A stretch of 64,000 nt of DNA from positions 62,001 to 126,000 of the forward strand of contig NZ_JANAEZ010000006.1 of NCBI RefSeq assembly GCF_024813435.1, in the 5' to 3' direction. A model generated the notes under the pieces. It was not told the origin of the DNA. It ran no database searches and saw nothing but the letters and a program-made list of their open reading frames with translations. Shown here piece by piece: positions 41,402 to 51,212 of this stretch. Each line of letters starts with the position of its first letter. Positions within the stretch are counted from its first letter, which is position 1. The position numbers and the translations under genes were made by a program. Origin of the DNA: Cognataquiflexum gelatinilyticum. GTDB lineage: Bacteria > Bacteroidota > Bacteroidia > Cytophagales > Cyclobacteriaceae.

Positions 41402-42928
41402 ATGAATAATAAGAAAGTAGTATTAATGATTTTGGATGGATGGGGCATTGCTACCAATCCTGAGGTATCAGCAATAGATAAAGCCAAAACGCCATTTATA
41501 GATGGGCTATATAGCAAATACCCTCATTCCAAACTTCAGGCTTCAGGTTTGGCTGTCGGATTGCCGGAAGGTCAAATGGGAAATTCGGAAGTCGGTCACA
41601 TGAATATTGGTGCCGGCAGGGTTGTTTATCAGGATTTGGTTAGGATCAATCAAGCTGCCCAAGAGGGGGAATTTGAAACACATCCCATTTTGGTCGAGGC
41701 ATTTGAATATGCCAAAAAATCCAAAAAGAATGTTCACTTTATCGGTCTATTATCTGATGGAGGCGTACATGCCCATATCAATCATCTCAAGGCCCTTTGC
41801 GACGCAGCCAAAGCAAATGACTTTCATGAAGTTTTTATCCACGCATTTACTGATGGCAGGGACACAGATCCAAAGGGAGGTATCCACTATATTAACGAAC
41901 TCAAAGAGCACTTACAGCATTCTGTCGGGAAGATAGCTTCAGTAATTGGAAGGTATTATGCCATGGACAGGGATAAAAGATGGGAAAGAGTAAAACTCGC
42001 TTATGATGCCATGGTACATGGAGAGGGAGAAAAATCCAAAGATATCATCGCTTCGGTTACCAAATCCTATTCCAACGGCGTTACAGATGAGTTTATCCGA
42101 CCTATTATTCAGGTCAACGAGGCAGGAAAGCCTTTGGCTATCATCAAAGAAGGCGATGTAGTGATCTGCTTTAACTTCCGTACAGACCGGGGCAGAGAAA
42201 TCACCCAAGTCCTAACCCAACAGGATTTTGAGGATTTCAATATGAAAAAACTCAAGTTGAATTATATCACCTTTACCAATTATGATGATACTTTCAAAAA
42301 TGTCAAAGTCCTATATGACAAAGACAATTTGAACAATACACTAGGAGAAGTACTTTCCAAGCATGGCAAAAAACAGATCCGTATCGCAGAGACTGAAAAG
42401 TATCCCCATGTAACATTCTTCTTTTCAGGGGGAAGAGAGAGTGAGTTTGAAGGTGAAAGCAGGATTCTTTGTCCTTCTCCGAAAGTAGCTACTTATGACC
42501 TCAAACCTGAAATGAGTGCATTTGAAATTGCAACCAAAATCAAAACTGAACTCAAAAAGAAGGAAGTGGATTTCGTTTGTCTCAATTTTGCGAATCCTGA
42601 TATGGTCGGCCATACTGGGGTTTTTGAAGCTGCGGTAAAAGCCTGCGAGACTGTTGATGAGTGTGCCAAACAGGTGATATCCACAGGACTTGATAATGGC
42701 TATACTTTCATCGTCATTGCTGACCATGGAAACAGCGACATGATGATCAATGAAGACGGTACCCCAAATACTGCCCATACGACTAATTTGGTGCCATGTA
42801 TCATGGTAGACGGCAAGGATCAGATAATGGTAAATGATGGAAAATTGGGAGATCTAGCACCTACCATCCTTACTTTGATGGGTGTCCCCGTACCTTCCGA
42901 AATGACCGGAAATATCCTGCTGAAATAA
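41402..42928 (+). CDS. gpmI: 2,3-bisphosphoglycerate-independent phosphoglycerate mutase
   Basis: 508 residues from the ATG at 41402 (MNNKKVVLMILDGWG); the earlier in-frame start at 41366 adds a hydrophobic tail with no role. Two Mn ions are held by Asp, Ser and His residues: MILDGWG (Asp), QMGNSEVGHMNIGAGR (catalytic Ser), NFANPDMVGHTG and IADHGNSD. The phosphatase and phosphotransferase domains are both complete. It catalyses the 3-PGA to 2-PGA step of glycolysis. Monocistronic. Confidence 0.96.
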   Translation: MNNKKVVLMILDGWGIATNPEVSAIDKAKTPFIDGLYSKYPHSKLQASGLAVGLPEGQMGNSEVGHMNIGAGRVVYQDLVRINQAAQEGEFETHPILVEAFEYAKKSKKNVHFIGLLSDGGVHAHINHLKALCDAAKANDFHEVFIHAFTDGRDTDPKGGIHYINELKEHLQHSVGKIASVIGRYYAMDRDKRWERVKLAYDAMVHGEGEKSKDIIASVTKSYSNGVTDEFIRPIIQVNEAGKPLAIIKEGDVVICFNFRTDRGREITQVLTQQDFEDFNMKKLKLNYITFTNYDDTFKNVKVLYDKDNLNNTLGEVLSKHGKKQIRIAETEKYPHVTFFFSGGRESEFEGESRILCPSPKVATYDLKPEMSAFEIATKIKTELKKKEVDFVCLNFANPDMVGHTGVFEAAVKACETVDECAKQVISTGLDNGYTFIVIADHGNSDMMINEDGTPNTAHTTNLVPCIMVDGKDQIMVNDGKLGDLAPTILTLMGVPVPSEMTGNILLK

Positions 42929-43017
42929 ATCAAGCCATTTGTGGACAAAGGGTTCATTCATAAATATTTGGATGGATTCTTTGTCATTTTATACCGATTT
43001 GAAAATATCAAGAGAAT

Positions 43018-43572
43018 ATGAAAAATAGTTTGATCGCAGTTTTGGTTTCTGTCACCCTGTTAGGATGTGTTGCTGAAAATAATAATGGGAACGATTCTGA
43101 GACAGTATATTTTCCCGTGAAAGATTATATTGAAGTCACAGCTCTGAATTTGGAAGGGGCCGGGATTATCAAAGAATTGAATTTGAACGGGGAGAAGGAA
43201 ACAATAAGAGATACTTTGACTGCTGAAAAATGGCTGGAGGAGCTTGACTTTTTTATTAAAGCGGATATCAGCAGGCCAAGTTTGGCAGGATCCTATGAAA
43301 CCCAAAGGAGTCCTGAGTTCCTAATCCATAGCCTGAAGGAAGGCGAAAAGGGGGAAGTACAAAAGATTGTAGTAAAATATGAGGATGAAGTGATCAAAGA
43401 AGTTTCTTTTTCTATCAAAAATTCAAACTTGTTTTACACTTCAGAGACTCGTGGTGTGATCTTCAATCAAAGCTTGACCGGCAAACTTGACCATTTTGTA
43501 GTAGAAACCATGCAAAAAGTGATTTTTTTGAAACCTAACAAGATGATCATCAATGCCTCTGTTGTTTGGTAA
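43018..43572 (+). CDS. uncharacterised lipoprotein
   Basis: 184 residues. Signal peptide with lipobox Cys (SLIAVLVSVTLLGC, Cys17). The mature protein has mixed alpha/beta character and polar N/D/E-rich segments. No domain is recognised. Good start context (ATG 43018) and a bidirectional terminator after it, so it is a real, separate gene. It lies between gpmI and nhaD without evident functional linkage. Confidence 0.75.
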   Translation: MKNSLIAVLVSVTLLGCVAENNNGNDSETVYFPVKDYIEVTALNLEGAGIIKELNLNGEKETIRDTLTAEKWLEELDFFIKADISRPSLAGSYETQRSPEFLIHSLKEGEKGEVQKIVVKYEDEVIKEVSFSIKNSNLFYTSETRGVIFNQSLTGKLDHFVVETMQKVIFLKPNKMIINASVVW

Positions 43573-43573
43573 C

Positions 43574-43605
43574 AATCCGACCAATTTTCAGCAATTGGTC
43601 GGATT
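43574..43605. terminator. bidirectional terminator
   Basis: 13-bp perfect stem AATCCGACCAATT (43574-43586) / AATTGGTCGGATT (43593-43605), 6-base loop, between the convergent lipoprotein and nhaD genes, with a T7 run at 43614. Confidence 0.85.
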
Positions 43606-43618
43606 GGAATTAATTTTT

Positions 43619-45115
43619 TTAGACAAAGGCAAAAAATACCAGCCAGACTATCAATAAGATCGGGAGCAGAATCGGGAGTGAGAACCTGATGATGTACCCA
43701 AAGAATGAGGGCATTTTAATACCACTTTGCTCAGCTATAGACTTAACCATAAAATTGGGACCGTTTCCAATATAAGTCATCGCCCCAAAAAACACAGAGG
43801 CAAGTGAAATAGCCATAAGCTCAAATGATGAATCTACATAATTATTGAGGGCAAAATTTCTGACATCTTCAATGTTGCCGATTTCTGCACCTTGTGAAGC
43901 CATGGCTGCTGCAAGGAAGTTGAGGTAAGTTGGAGCGTTGTCCAATACTCCGGATAAAACCCCTGTACCCCAATAAAGCGTATTGTGGGTGATCAAAGCA
44001 GCCCCTTCAGGGGATTTGGCAAAATTTCCAACCAATTCCAAAGCAGGCATCATTGTTCCAAATATTCCGATGAAAATGAAGGCTACTTCAAGTATGGGTT
44101 CAAAGTTAAACTCATTTCCTTTTATGGCTTTTTGGTCAGCAAACCTGTAACTCATGTAGGCCACAGATAACATGATGATCTCCCTTACAAAAGAGAATTT
44201 TTGCCCATCATAATGGATGGCAGGTACCCAATCCAACACATTTGGATCCAAAAATACAGAACCAATGATCACCATCAACCAAATAAAATTCTTAGAGCCT
44301 ATCAAGGCAAATTTATTGGTATAAGTCACTTCTTCAAGGTTTTCCTCTTCATTTGCTTTGCCAAGTTTTCTGTCAATTACATAAAATACGCCTGCCAACA
44401 AGAGCAATGCCAACATCCAAGCAGGCCAGTTATGTTCGATTGTCCAGAAAAAGGGCACACCCTTAAGGAAGCCAAGGAATAATGGCGGATCACCGATGGG
44501 AGTCAGAGATCCTCCGATATTGCTGACCATAAAAATAAAAAAGATGATGTGGTATGGCTGGATATTGCCTTTGTTCAACCTGATGAAAGGACGTACCAGA
44601 AGCATAGATGCACCGGTGGTCCCAATAAGGTTAGACACCACAGCCCCAACCAAAAGAAGTGTCACATTGGCAAATGGTGTAGCTTTTTTATCAATTTCGA
44701 TTAGAATTCCACCGGATGCAATATAAAGGGAAGAAAGAAGGGCAATGAACTGGATATATTCTGCCAAAGCATGGACGGGACCATGGACATTATGCAAAAC
44801 AAACAGATAATAGAAGACTACTAAAATAGCCAATCCGACAGCAATTTTTGGATAATTATGGTGCCAGAAATTTTCATAGAATAAAGGCCCTGTTGCAATC
44901 ATCAACAACAAAGCCACAAATGGAATAACCAGCCATACAGGAGCGGAACCATGAACATCATGTCCATCTTCGTGACCGCCTTCACCCGAATGTTGATCCA
45001 TGGATTCCCCATCAATCAGTTCTGATTGGGTCTCTGTTTGGGCTTTTGCATCGGGAACAGTGGCTAAAAAAACCATTCCAAAAACAAATATGAAAACGGC
45101 AAATAGGTTCTTCAT
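43619..45115 (-). CDS. nhaD: NhaD-type sodium/proton antiporter
   Basis: 498 residues from the ATG at 45115 (MKNLFAVFIFVFG). An upstream frame to 45169 lacks membrane character and is ignored. The N-terminus carries a signal-like helix and a short His/Glu/Asp-rich periplasmic segment (SGEGGHEDGHDVHG), then about 12 transmembrane helices. NhaD/ArsB-superfamily signatures: GTTGASMLLVRPF, NIGGSLTPIGDPPLF and GVLDNAPTYLNFLAA. It exports Na+ in exchange for H+ under alkaline or saline conditions, which suits a marine life style (inference). Confidence 0.93.
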   Translation of the reverse strand: MKNLFAVFIFVFGMVFLATVPDAKAQTETQSELIDGESMDQHSGEGGHEDGHDVHGSAPVWLVIPFVALLLMIATGPLFYENFWHHNYPKIAVGLAILVVFYYLFVLHNVHGPVHALAEYIQFIALLSSLYIASGGILIEIDKKATPFANVTLLLVGAVVSNLIGTTGASMLLVRPFIRLNKGNIQPYHIIFFIFMVSNIGGSLTPIGDPPLFLGFLKGVPFFWTIEHNWPAWMLALLLLAGVFYVIDRKLGKANEEENLEEVTYTNKFALIGSKNFIWLMVIIGSVFLDPNVLDWVPAIHYDGQKFSFVREIIMLSVAYMSYRFADQKAIKGNEFNFEPILEVAFIFIGIFGTMMPALELVGNFAKSPEGAALITHNTLYWGTGVLSGVLDNAPTYLNFLAAAMASQGAEIGNIEDVRNFALNNYVDSSFELMAISLASVFFGAMTYIGNGPNFMVKSIAEQSGIKMPSFFGYIIRFSLPILLPILLIVWLVFFAFV

Positions 45116-45257
45116 TAATTTTAAAATTAAGCAGTCTTTCTCAACAGTTTTTGGTTTCCGAAAACCCAATAATTTACATTAATCAATATACAAATTTGGA
45201 CTTTACTTTCGCTAAACTACTTATTTTGATTGAAAAGGTCAGCATACTAAATAAGCT

Positions 45258-45292
45258 CCGAGAGGAATTAATTTAAAATTAACGCCTCTCGG
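45258..45292 (-). terminator. long hairpin beyond the amino-acid dehydrogenase gene
   Basis: Outer perfect 8-bp arms CCGAGAGG (45258-45265) / CCTCTCGG (45285-45292), extended inward with two mismatches to about 17 bp. It lies 37 bases past the dehydrogenase stop. The T-run is weak, so it may also act as a processing or attenuation hairpin before nhaD. Confidence 0.6.
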
Positions 45293-45309
45293 CTGATGAT
45301 TGGTAAAAT

Positions 45310-45345
45310 GTTTATACCAACTGTTTCGTTTATACCAACTGTTTC
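45310..45345. repeat. perfect 18-bp tandem duplication spanning a stop codon
   Basis: Two copies of GTTTATACCAACTGTTTC at 45310-45327 and 45328-45345. The right copy contains the stop codon of the dehydrogenase gene; the left copy carries a second stop in the same frame. Confidence 0.9.
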
Positions 45346-46556
45346 AACGCTATCTCCAGTGAGGTTTCTCCAAGTTTTGTTTTTGAGCTGTTTTTATCAA
45401 ATGTAAGGTTGAGAGCATCAGCAATCGTTTTGCTTACATCACCAAATATCGCCTCATCGGTCAATACCGCATTATCAGACATCAGGTAGGCAAATACCCG
45501 CGCCATTCCACAATTTGCAATAAAATCCGGGATCAGTGATATTTTTTCATCAAGCCAAACCCCAATAGGACCAAAGAAAATCTCGGGATCGGCAAAAGGT
45601 ACATTAGCGCCACAGCTGATCACTTCCAATCCAGCCTTGACCATTCGTTCAGCTTGGTATTTGGTCACCAATCTGGAAGCAGCAGCCGGAATAAATATTT
45701 CACATTCCACATCCCAGATTTGCTCATTCAGGTCCGCAAAAGGGATCATGTTATCGGCAATCAGTTTATTACCTTCTCTTTTGATGAACAATTCTCTGAT
45801 TTCATCCAATGTAAATCCTGCAGGATTGATCAAGCCTCCGTCCCGGTCAATGATTCCGACGATTTTTACCCCTTCGACTGCTAAAAAACAAGCGGCCGCT
45901 GCCCCGACATTTCCCCAGCCTTGAATGATGGCACGCTTATTTTTGATTTCTCCTCCCCAAATGGAGTAATAATGCCTGACCGCCTCCGCTACGCCAAAGC
46001 CTGTAATCATGTCAGCTACTTTGTATTTTTTTGGACCGTTGGGAGTGTAATGAGGATCTTCCAATACTTTGGATACCCCCTGCCTCAACTGTCCTATCTT
46101 TCTGATTTTTTCTGGCTCTGTGGCATGAAAATGTCCGTTTACAATTCCTTCTTGGGGATGCCAGAGACCATAATTTTCTGTAATGGGAATGACCTCATGA
46201 ATCTCATCAATATTGAGGTCCCCGCCGGTCCCGTAATAACTCTTTAATAATGGCATGACCGCCTTGTACCAGCGTCTGAGCACCTCTTCCTTTCTAGGGT
46301 CATTTGGATCAAAATTAATACCTGATTTTGCGCCTCCGATATCAGGTCCAGAGATGGTAAATTTGACCTCCATGGTTTTGGCAAGGGACTCTACTTCTCT
46401 TCTGTCAAGCCCTTTTCGCATTCTGGTGCCCCCGCCGGCAGCACCACCTCTAAGGGAATTGATGACAACCCATCCTTCTGCCTCGGATTCGCTGTCACTC
46501 CATTCAAAAATAATTTCGGGTTGTTTGTTCTCAAACTTTTTGAGTAGTTCTTTCAT
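45330..46556 (-). CDS. Glu/Leu/Phe/Val dehydrogenase
   Basis: 408 residues. The N-terminal domain has GGAAGGGTRMRKG and GGAKSGINFDP with the substrate/ammonia-handling Lys, then the catalytic Asp in GTGGDLNIDEIHEVI. The C-terminal Rossmann domain has IQGWGNVGAAAACFL (GxGxxG variant). The family oxidatively deaminates glutamate or branched-chain amino acids; the unusual GGDLN loop leaves the substrate open. Nearby glnK-amtB makes a role in ammonium assimilation plausible, but glutamate is not proven. A -7-like TATTTTTG lies upstream (46589-46582, minus). An 18-bp tandem duplication covers its stop. Confidence 0.92.
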   Translation of the reverse strand: MKELLKKFENKQPEIIFEWSDSESEAEGWVVINSLRGGAAGGGTRMRKGLDRREVESLAKTMEVKFTISGPDIGGAKSGINFDPNDPRKEEVLRRWYKAVMPLLKSYYGTGGDLNIDEIHEVIPITENYGLWHPQEGIVNGHFHATEPEKIRKIGQLRQGVSKVLEDPHYTPNGPKKYKVADMITGFGVAEAVRHYYSIWGGEIKNKRAIIQGWGNVGAAAACFLAVEGVKIVGIIDRDGGLINPAGFTLDEIRELFIKREGNKLIADNMIPFADLNEQIWDVECEIFIPAAASRLVTKYQAERMVKAGLEVISCGANVPFADPEIFFGPIGVWLDEKISLIPDFIANCGMARVFAYLMSDNAVLTDEAIFGDVSKTIADALNLTFDKNSSKTKLGETSLEIALKQLV

Positions 46557-46622
46557 GGTAATTATTTGGGTTTATAGCTGGCAAAAATAGAAATATTCTC
46601 CATGCTAAAAAGCCCTTCAGAT

Positions 46623-47702
46623 TCATAATCCATGAAGAAGACCACCACTGTTGTCTCTCAAAGCTCCAGTCACCGTTGAGAGCGAATTGTTTTCACCCCT
46701 TAATCGTAACACTCCCAAAAATGCAAAAATAAGGGCCTCTTTGAAATTGATGAGCATGGGATCTGCTTGGGTGATTTCAATATCCTCTCCAATGAATTCA
46801 CCTAATTTTTCCATAAAAAACGTGTTGAAAGCGCCACCTCCTGTCACCAAGACTTTTGTTTTTTTACCCGAGTGAGGAATCATTATTTTACTGATTTGTT
46901 CGACATAATGAATGACCAAGGTGTGGAGCACATTTTCAGGCTTATGCTTTCCACTTACTTCCAATATTTTAAGATAGTCGTCGAGGTCTTCTCTTCCGAG
47001 TGATTTGGCTCCTTCTATCTGATAATAGGGCAGGTTGTTGAGTTGCTTAAGTACTTTTTTCAAAAGCTTTCCTTTTTTCGCCAGTTTTCCATTTTTGTCA
47101 TAAGGTTTTCCACAGATTTCCGCAAAATGGTTGAGAAGAAGATTGAAGGGACAAAAATCAAACGCGATCCTCTTATCCTCTAAATCCATGCTGATATTGG
47201 CAATTCCGCCAAGATTGATACAATAATCATATTCTGAAAAAAGAAGCTTATCGCCGATCGGTACCAATGGTGCTCCCTGACCTCCGAGCTGTACATCCAG
47301 CATTCTAAAATCATTGATGACAGGAATTCCGCATGCAGTGTGCAATGCCCAGCCATTTCCAATCTGAAGACTCAGTTTTTTGGACGGCTGATGGAATACT
47401 GTATGTCCATGAGAGGCAACAGCTTCGACTTCAAGTCCATTGTTTTGGACAAAATTCCGGACTTGCTCCCCCATCCATTGCCCAAATTCCACATCAAGAA
47501 GCGATAAACGATAGCCATTCATGAGATGGGATTTCTTAAGTTTTTTTCCCAAGTTTTTTGGAAAAGGAACCGTTTCACTTCTTTGGATCTGAAAAGTCCA
47601 GTTTTCCTTTTTTTCAAATTCGCAATAAGCGATATCCAGTCCATCTCCTGATGTGCCGGACATCAGTCCGATTACTTTATAGGTATTGGTAAGCGTCTTC
47701 AT
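46623..47702 (-). CDS. anmK: anhydro-N-acetylmuramic acid kinase
   Basis: 359 residues. It cleaves and phosphorylates 1,6-anhydroMurNAc in peptidoglycan recycling. ASKHA-fold landmarks: GLMSGTSGDGLDIAYCEF at the N-terminus (phosphate loop), SHGHTVFHQPS with the substrate His, INDFRMLDVQLGGQGAPLVP with the catalytic Asp, and VTGGGAFNTFF. Divergent from coaX; 107 bases of AT-rich sequence lie between them. Confidence 0.95.
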   Translation of the reverse strand: MKTLTNTYKVIGLMSGTSGDGLDIAYCEFEKKENWTFQIQRSETVPFPKNLGKKLKKSHLMNGYRLSLLDVEFGQWMGEQVRNFVQNNGLEVEAVASHGHTVFHQPSKKLSLQIGNGWALHTACGIPVINDFRMLDVQLGGQGAPLVPIGDKLLFSEYDYCINLGGIANISMDLEDKRIAFDFCPFNLLLNHFAEICGKPYDKNGKLAKKGKLLKKVLKQLNNLPYYQIEGAKSLGREDLDDYLKILEVSGKHKPENVLHTLVIHYVEQISKIMIPHSGKKTKVLVTGGGAFNTFFMEKLGEFIGEDIEITQADPMLINFKEALIFAFLGVLRLRGENNSLSTVTGALRDNSGGLLHGL

Positions 47703-47809
47703 GGGTTAATTTTTGTTAAATAAATCTCCCTAAAGTTAAATTTATTTTATTCAAAAAGTGGGATGTTGGATTTTGACTAATTTCGCCTAAGTCTATCGAT
47801 TTTGAAAAC

Positions 47810-48541
47810 TTGAATTTGAAACAGCTAGTAGTAGATATCGGAAATACTAGGATCAAAGCAGCCATATTTGGAAATGATATGCTGTTGAAAGAATTCATTT
47901 TTGAGGACTTCAATTCGTTTTTGGAAGAATCCAAAATTCAGGAATTCGACCATGCCATCATCAGTTCGGTGACATATACCGAGGACAGGCTTAAAGAATT
48001 GTTGGATTTTGAGTTTTTATTCCTGGGTTCCAAAACATTATTGCCTTTCAAAAACTTATACGCCACGCCTGAGACATTGGGAGTGGACCGCAAAGCTGCA
48101 GTAGTAGGTGCCAGGACTATTTTCAAAGACTGTCCTATAATCGCCATAGATCTGGGAAGTTGCATAACCTATGATTTCATGGATGTAAATGACCGCTATT
48201 TAGGTGGCGCGATCACTCCCGGACTGCAGATGAGATTAAAGGCAATGAACCAATTGACTGCAAGACTTCCCTTGGTGGATTTGGAGCAGGGAATTATCCC
48301 AAAGTTTGTAGGAGACAGCACCGTCTCCTGTTTAAGGTCAGGAGTATATTATGGAATACAGTTTGAAATGAAAGGGTTTATCCAGGAATATCAGGAACAA
48401 TACCATGGTTTGAAGGTCATTATTTGTGGAGGTGACTCAAAAATCTTTGAAAGCTTAACAAAAGACCACATATTTGTAATCCCTAATTTGGTCCTGCATG
48501 GATTGAATAGAATATTAAGCTACAATGTCAATTACCAATAG
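47810..48541 (+). CDS. coaX: type III pantothenate kinase
   Basis: 243 residues. It phosphorylates pantothenate in CoA synthesis. The frame has no ATG near its start: an in-frame TGA lies at 47774, and TTG at 47810 or 47816 must be used; 47810 gives MNLKQLVVDIGNTRIKA. Landmarks: VVDIGNTRIKA, TPETLGVDRKAAVVGA with the catalytic GVDR, and IAIDLGSCITYDFMD. The last 17 bases overlap the start of the next gene. It heads a conserved envelope-gene run that ends with ppiD. Confidence 0.93.
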   Translation: MNLKQLVVDIGNTRIKAAIFGNDMLLKEFIFEDFNSFLEESKIQEFDHAIISSVTYTEDRLKELLDFEFLFLGSKTLLPFKNLYATPETLGVDRKAAVVGARTIFKDCPIIAIDLGSCITYDFMDVNDRYLGGAITPGLQMRLKAMNQLTARLPLVDLEQGIIPKFVGDSTVSCLRSGVYYGIQFEMKGFIQEYQEQYHGLKVIICGGDSKIFESLTKDHIFVIPNLVLHGLNRILSYNVNYQ

Positions 48542-49808
48542 GATTAGATTTCTGGGTGTGTTATGCACCTTTTTCATTTTCTCACGGGCCTTCCCACAGT
48601 CAAGTTCGTCCACTTACAGTGCACTTGGGTTGGGTGAATTTAACTATGCCGGCCTTACCCAAAATCAAGGTATGGGCGGTTTGGGTATAAGTTTTGGTAC
48701 CGGATGGGGAGTCAATTACATGAACCCGGCATTGACCACGAGGAATACGATTTTTAATTTTCAGGCAGCTCTTAACTACAAAAGAATCAACGTGACGAGT
48801 GCTTCCGACAATCAGACTATCGATGGAGGAGGTATTTCATATGTGGCCTTGTCTTTTCCTGTCAAGTCCGGAAAAAGAACCTTAGGGATGGGATTGGGAG
48901 AAATTTCAAGTGTCAATTACAGCATTCTTGTCAGTGGGGAAGTGACCAATTCTGACTTCAATTCTATCAATAGAGTGGAAGGAGAAGGCGGAATTTCGGA
49001 GGCATATCTTTCATATGGTTTTGTTTTAGCCAAAAATTTAAGCCTTGGAATTCATGGTTCTTATTTGTTTGGATCTACCATCAGAACAAACCAATTGGCC
49101 TTGTTGAATCCGGAAGAAGAGGAATTTGGATTTCAAACTGAGTACTATGAAAGATTGACTATAAGCGATGTCACTTTCAAAGGTGGAGTTCATTATTATT
49201 TCAAATCAGGCAGCAAAAGTAATATCCACCTTGGAGCCACCTATCATGCATTTGGAAATATTAATGGAAAAGAATTTGCTAAGATTGCCGATTTTGGTCA
49301 AGCTAGCAAGCCCGATTCGGATGGCGACGTCCTCAGGAATAATGAAAAAGGAACAGTTTTTATACCAAGTAACTTAGGTTATGGGATTTCTTATGAAAAA
49401 ATAAATAAATTTGTAATTGGTCTAGAAGCTCAAATGCAAAATTTTAGCCAATATCGTTCCTTCTCAGGGGTTCAGGGTGAACTAGGTGATACTTACAGGG
49501 TTGCATTGGGAGGACAGTTGATTCCTAATTTCTCAACGGTCAATTCTATATTCAAAAGGTCGACAATTAGGTTCGGCGTTGAATACCAGCAAACTCCCTT
49601 CATCTTGAACCAGACTCAGATCAGTGATATTGGCATCAATTTTGGAGCTTCAGTACCTATCAACAGTTTATCATTGATGAACTTTGCAGTCAAATTTGGT
49701 TCGAGAGGTACCCTCAACAATGGATTGATCAAAGAAGAATACTTTGGCGTTACCTTAGGATTCTCATTGAATGACAATAGCTGGTTTTACAAACGCGTAT
49801 TCGAATAA
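48525..49808 (+). CDS. outer-membrane beta-barrel protein
   Basis: 427 residues with a signal peptide (cleavage near FPQSSS). The mature chain alternates strand and turn throughout and ends in WFYKRVFE; the early GLGEFNYAGLTQNQGMGGLGISF segment (glycine-rich hatch-like region) resembles the OmpP1/FadL group, though a FadL assignment is tentative. Overlaps coaX by 17 bases and is followed 11 bases later by a TPR protein, so the genes are co-transcribed. The role in transport or assembly is not evident. Confidence 0.82.
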   Translation: MSITNRIRFLGVLCTFFIFSRAFPQSSSSTYSALGLGEFNYAGLTQNQGMGGLGISFGTGWGVNYMNPALTTRNTIFNFQAALNYKRINVTSASDNQTIDGGGISYVALSFPVKSGKRTLGMGLGEISSVNYSILVSGEVTNSDFNSINRVEGEGGISEAYLSYGFVLAKNLSLGIHGSYLFGSTIRTNQLALLNPEEEEFGFQTEYYERLTISDVTFKGGVHYYFKSGSKSNIHLGATYHAFGNINGKEFAKIADFGQASKPDSDGDVLRNNEKGTVFIPSNLGYGISYEKINKFVIGLEAQMQNFSQYRSFSGVQGELGDTYRVALGGQLIPNFSTVNSIFKRSTIRFGVEYQQTPFILNQTQISDIGINFGASVPINSLSLMNFAVKFGSRGTLNNGLIKEEYFGVTLGFSLNDNSWFYKRVFE

Positions 49809-49819
49809 CACTAACAGAT

Positions 49820-51121
49820 ATGAAACTTAAAAACGCACTCATCGGGTTATTTACCCTCAGCCTTGTAGGTATGGCTCAAGCACAGGACGGTTGGAATTGG
49901 CCGACTGATGCTGAAACTGAAGCAAAAGCACGTGAATACAATGCGGCTTATGTGGATTATATGAAGTCAGAGCAGTTTGTAGAAGCTACCAAGCCTCTAT
50001 ATTGGCTTCTTGTCAACACCCCTAAGTTGAATGAATCCATCTATATCTATGGTGTGGATGTCTACAAAGGTGCAGTAGCTGCCACCACTGACCCTGCTCA
50101 GAAAAGGATCTATCAGGATTCTGTTATGAAGGTGTATGACCTTAGAAAAGAAAATTTTGACAATGAGCCTAAGTGGATTGAAAACAAGGCATATTATGGA
50201 TACCAATATTTCAGAGATGACAAAACCAAACTGGCAGAAGCCATTGGAGTTTATGACAGGGCTTTTGAAGTAAATGGTACCATCAATCCGGCCTACACAG
50301 CAGCTTACTTTGATTTAGTAAGAAGGCACTATCTGTTAAACAAAGCTTATACTGCCATTGAGGTTTTGGAAATACATGATAAAATTACAAAACTGTTGGA
50401 TGAAGCTGAAGCAAATGGTAAAGATGTTTCCACGCCAAAGTCAAATGTAGAATCCCTATTAGTTGCCATGGAATTGATCAATTGCGATTTCATAGAAAAT
50501 ACTTTGGGACCTAAATTGACTGCTGATCCTACAAACATGGTTTTGGCACAACAGATATTTAATTACTCAGTAAAATATAAATGCTTTAGTTCTGCATCGT
50601 TTCTATCTGCATTAGAAATCATTGATAACCAAAATCCTACCTATGCGACATCTCAAGTCCGAGCAATGAGGTATATGCAAAACAGGGAATATGAAAAGGC
50701 ACAGCCGGTGTTGGAAAAAGCATTAACACTTGCTGAAAATGATGTACAGAAAGCCGAAATTCATTACGATCTTGCCAAAGTTCATGCTCAGGCCGGCAGA
50801 AAAAGTTCTTCAAGATCTGAAGCTCTTGAAGCAGCTAAATTAGATCCTGAAAAAGCAAAAGAAGCATGGTTACTTATTGCACAGCTATATATGGGCTCTT
50901 CTGGAGATTGTAGAAAGGGAATAAGCAGAGTAGATGACCAGGCAATATATATTGCAGCATACAATGCTTATTCAAGGGCTGGTGACAGTAAAGGAATGGC
51001 TGAAGCAAGAGCAAGATTCCCTTCCAAAGAAGAATTGTTTACCGAAAGCAGACAAGTAGGCGAGACTGTTAATGTAGGTTGCTGGATCGGAGAAACAGTA
51101 ACTTTGGCTACAAGAGATTAA
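49820..51121 (+). CDS. exported TPR protein
   Basis: 433 residues with a signal peptide (MKLKNALIGLFTLSLVGMAQA). About six TPR-like helical pairs occur: the C-terminal region (YEKAQPVLEKALTLAENDVQKAEIHYDLAKVHAQAGRKSSS...AKEAWLLIAQLYMG) is clearest. It probably acts as a periplasmic scaffold in envelope assembly; the partner is unknown. The next gene, lptC, begins 91 bases downstream behind a terminator, so this gene likely ends the coaX transcript. Confidence 0.85.
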   Translation: MKLKNALIGLFTLSLVGMAQAQDGWNWPTDAETEAKAREYNAAYVDYMKSEQFVEATKPLYWLLVNTPKLNESIYIYGVDVYKGAVAATTDPAQKRIYQDSVMKVYDLRKENFDNEPKWIENKAYYGYQYFRDDKTKLAEAIGVYDRAFEVNGTINPAYTAAYFDLVRRHYLLNKAYTAIEVLEIHDKITKLLDEAEANGKDVSTPKSNVESLLVAMELINCDFIENTLGPKLTADPTNMVLAQQIFNYSVKYKCFSSASFLSALEIIDNQNPTYATSQVRAMRYMQNREYEKAQPVLEKALTLAENDVQKAEIHYDLAKVHAQAGRKSSSRSEALEAAKLDPEKAKEAWLLIAQLYMGSSGDCRKGISRVDDQAIYIAAYNAYSRAGDSKGMAEARARFPSKEELFTESRQVGETVNVGCWIGETVTLATRD

Positions 51122-51140
51122 GTTTACATAACATAAAATC

Positions 51141-51172
51141 AAAAGGCAGTCAAAATTGGCTGCCTTTTTTTA
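51141..51172 (+). terminator. terminator after the exported TPR gene
   Basis: AAAAGGCAGTC (51141-51151) / GGCTGCCTTTT (51158-51168), one G-U pair, then T-rich tail. It marks the end of the coaX-OMP-TPR transcript. Confidence 0.82.
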
Positions 51173-51199
51173 TGGTCTCGATCATTTAGCAATCTTTCC

Positions 51200-51207
51200 T
51201 ATCTTTG
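51200..51207 (+). promoter_or_regulatory. -7 box directly before lptC
   Basis: TATCTTTG lies 5 bases before the lptC ATG. If used, the transcript would start at or very near the start codon (nearly leaderless). No good -33 box at 18-20 bases upstream. Confidence 0.4.
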
Positions 51208-51212
51208 TGGGC

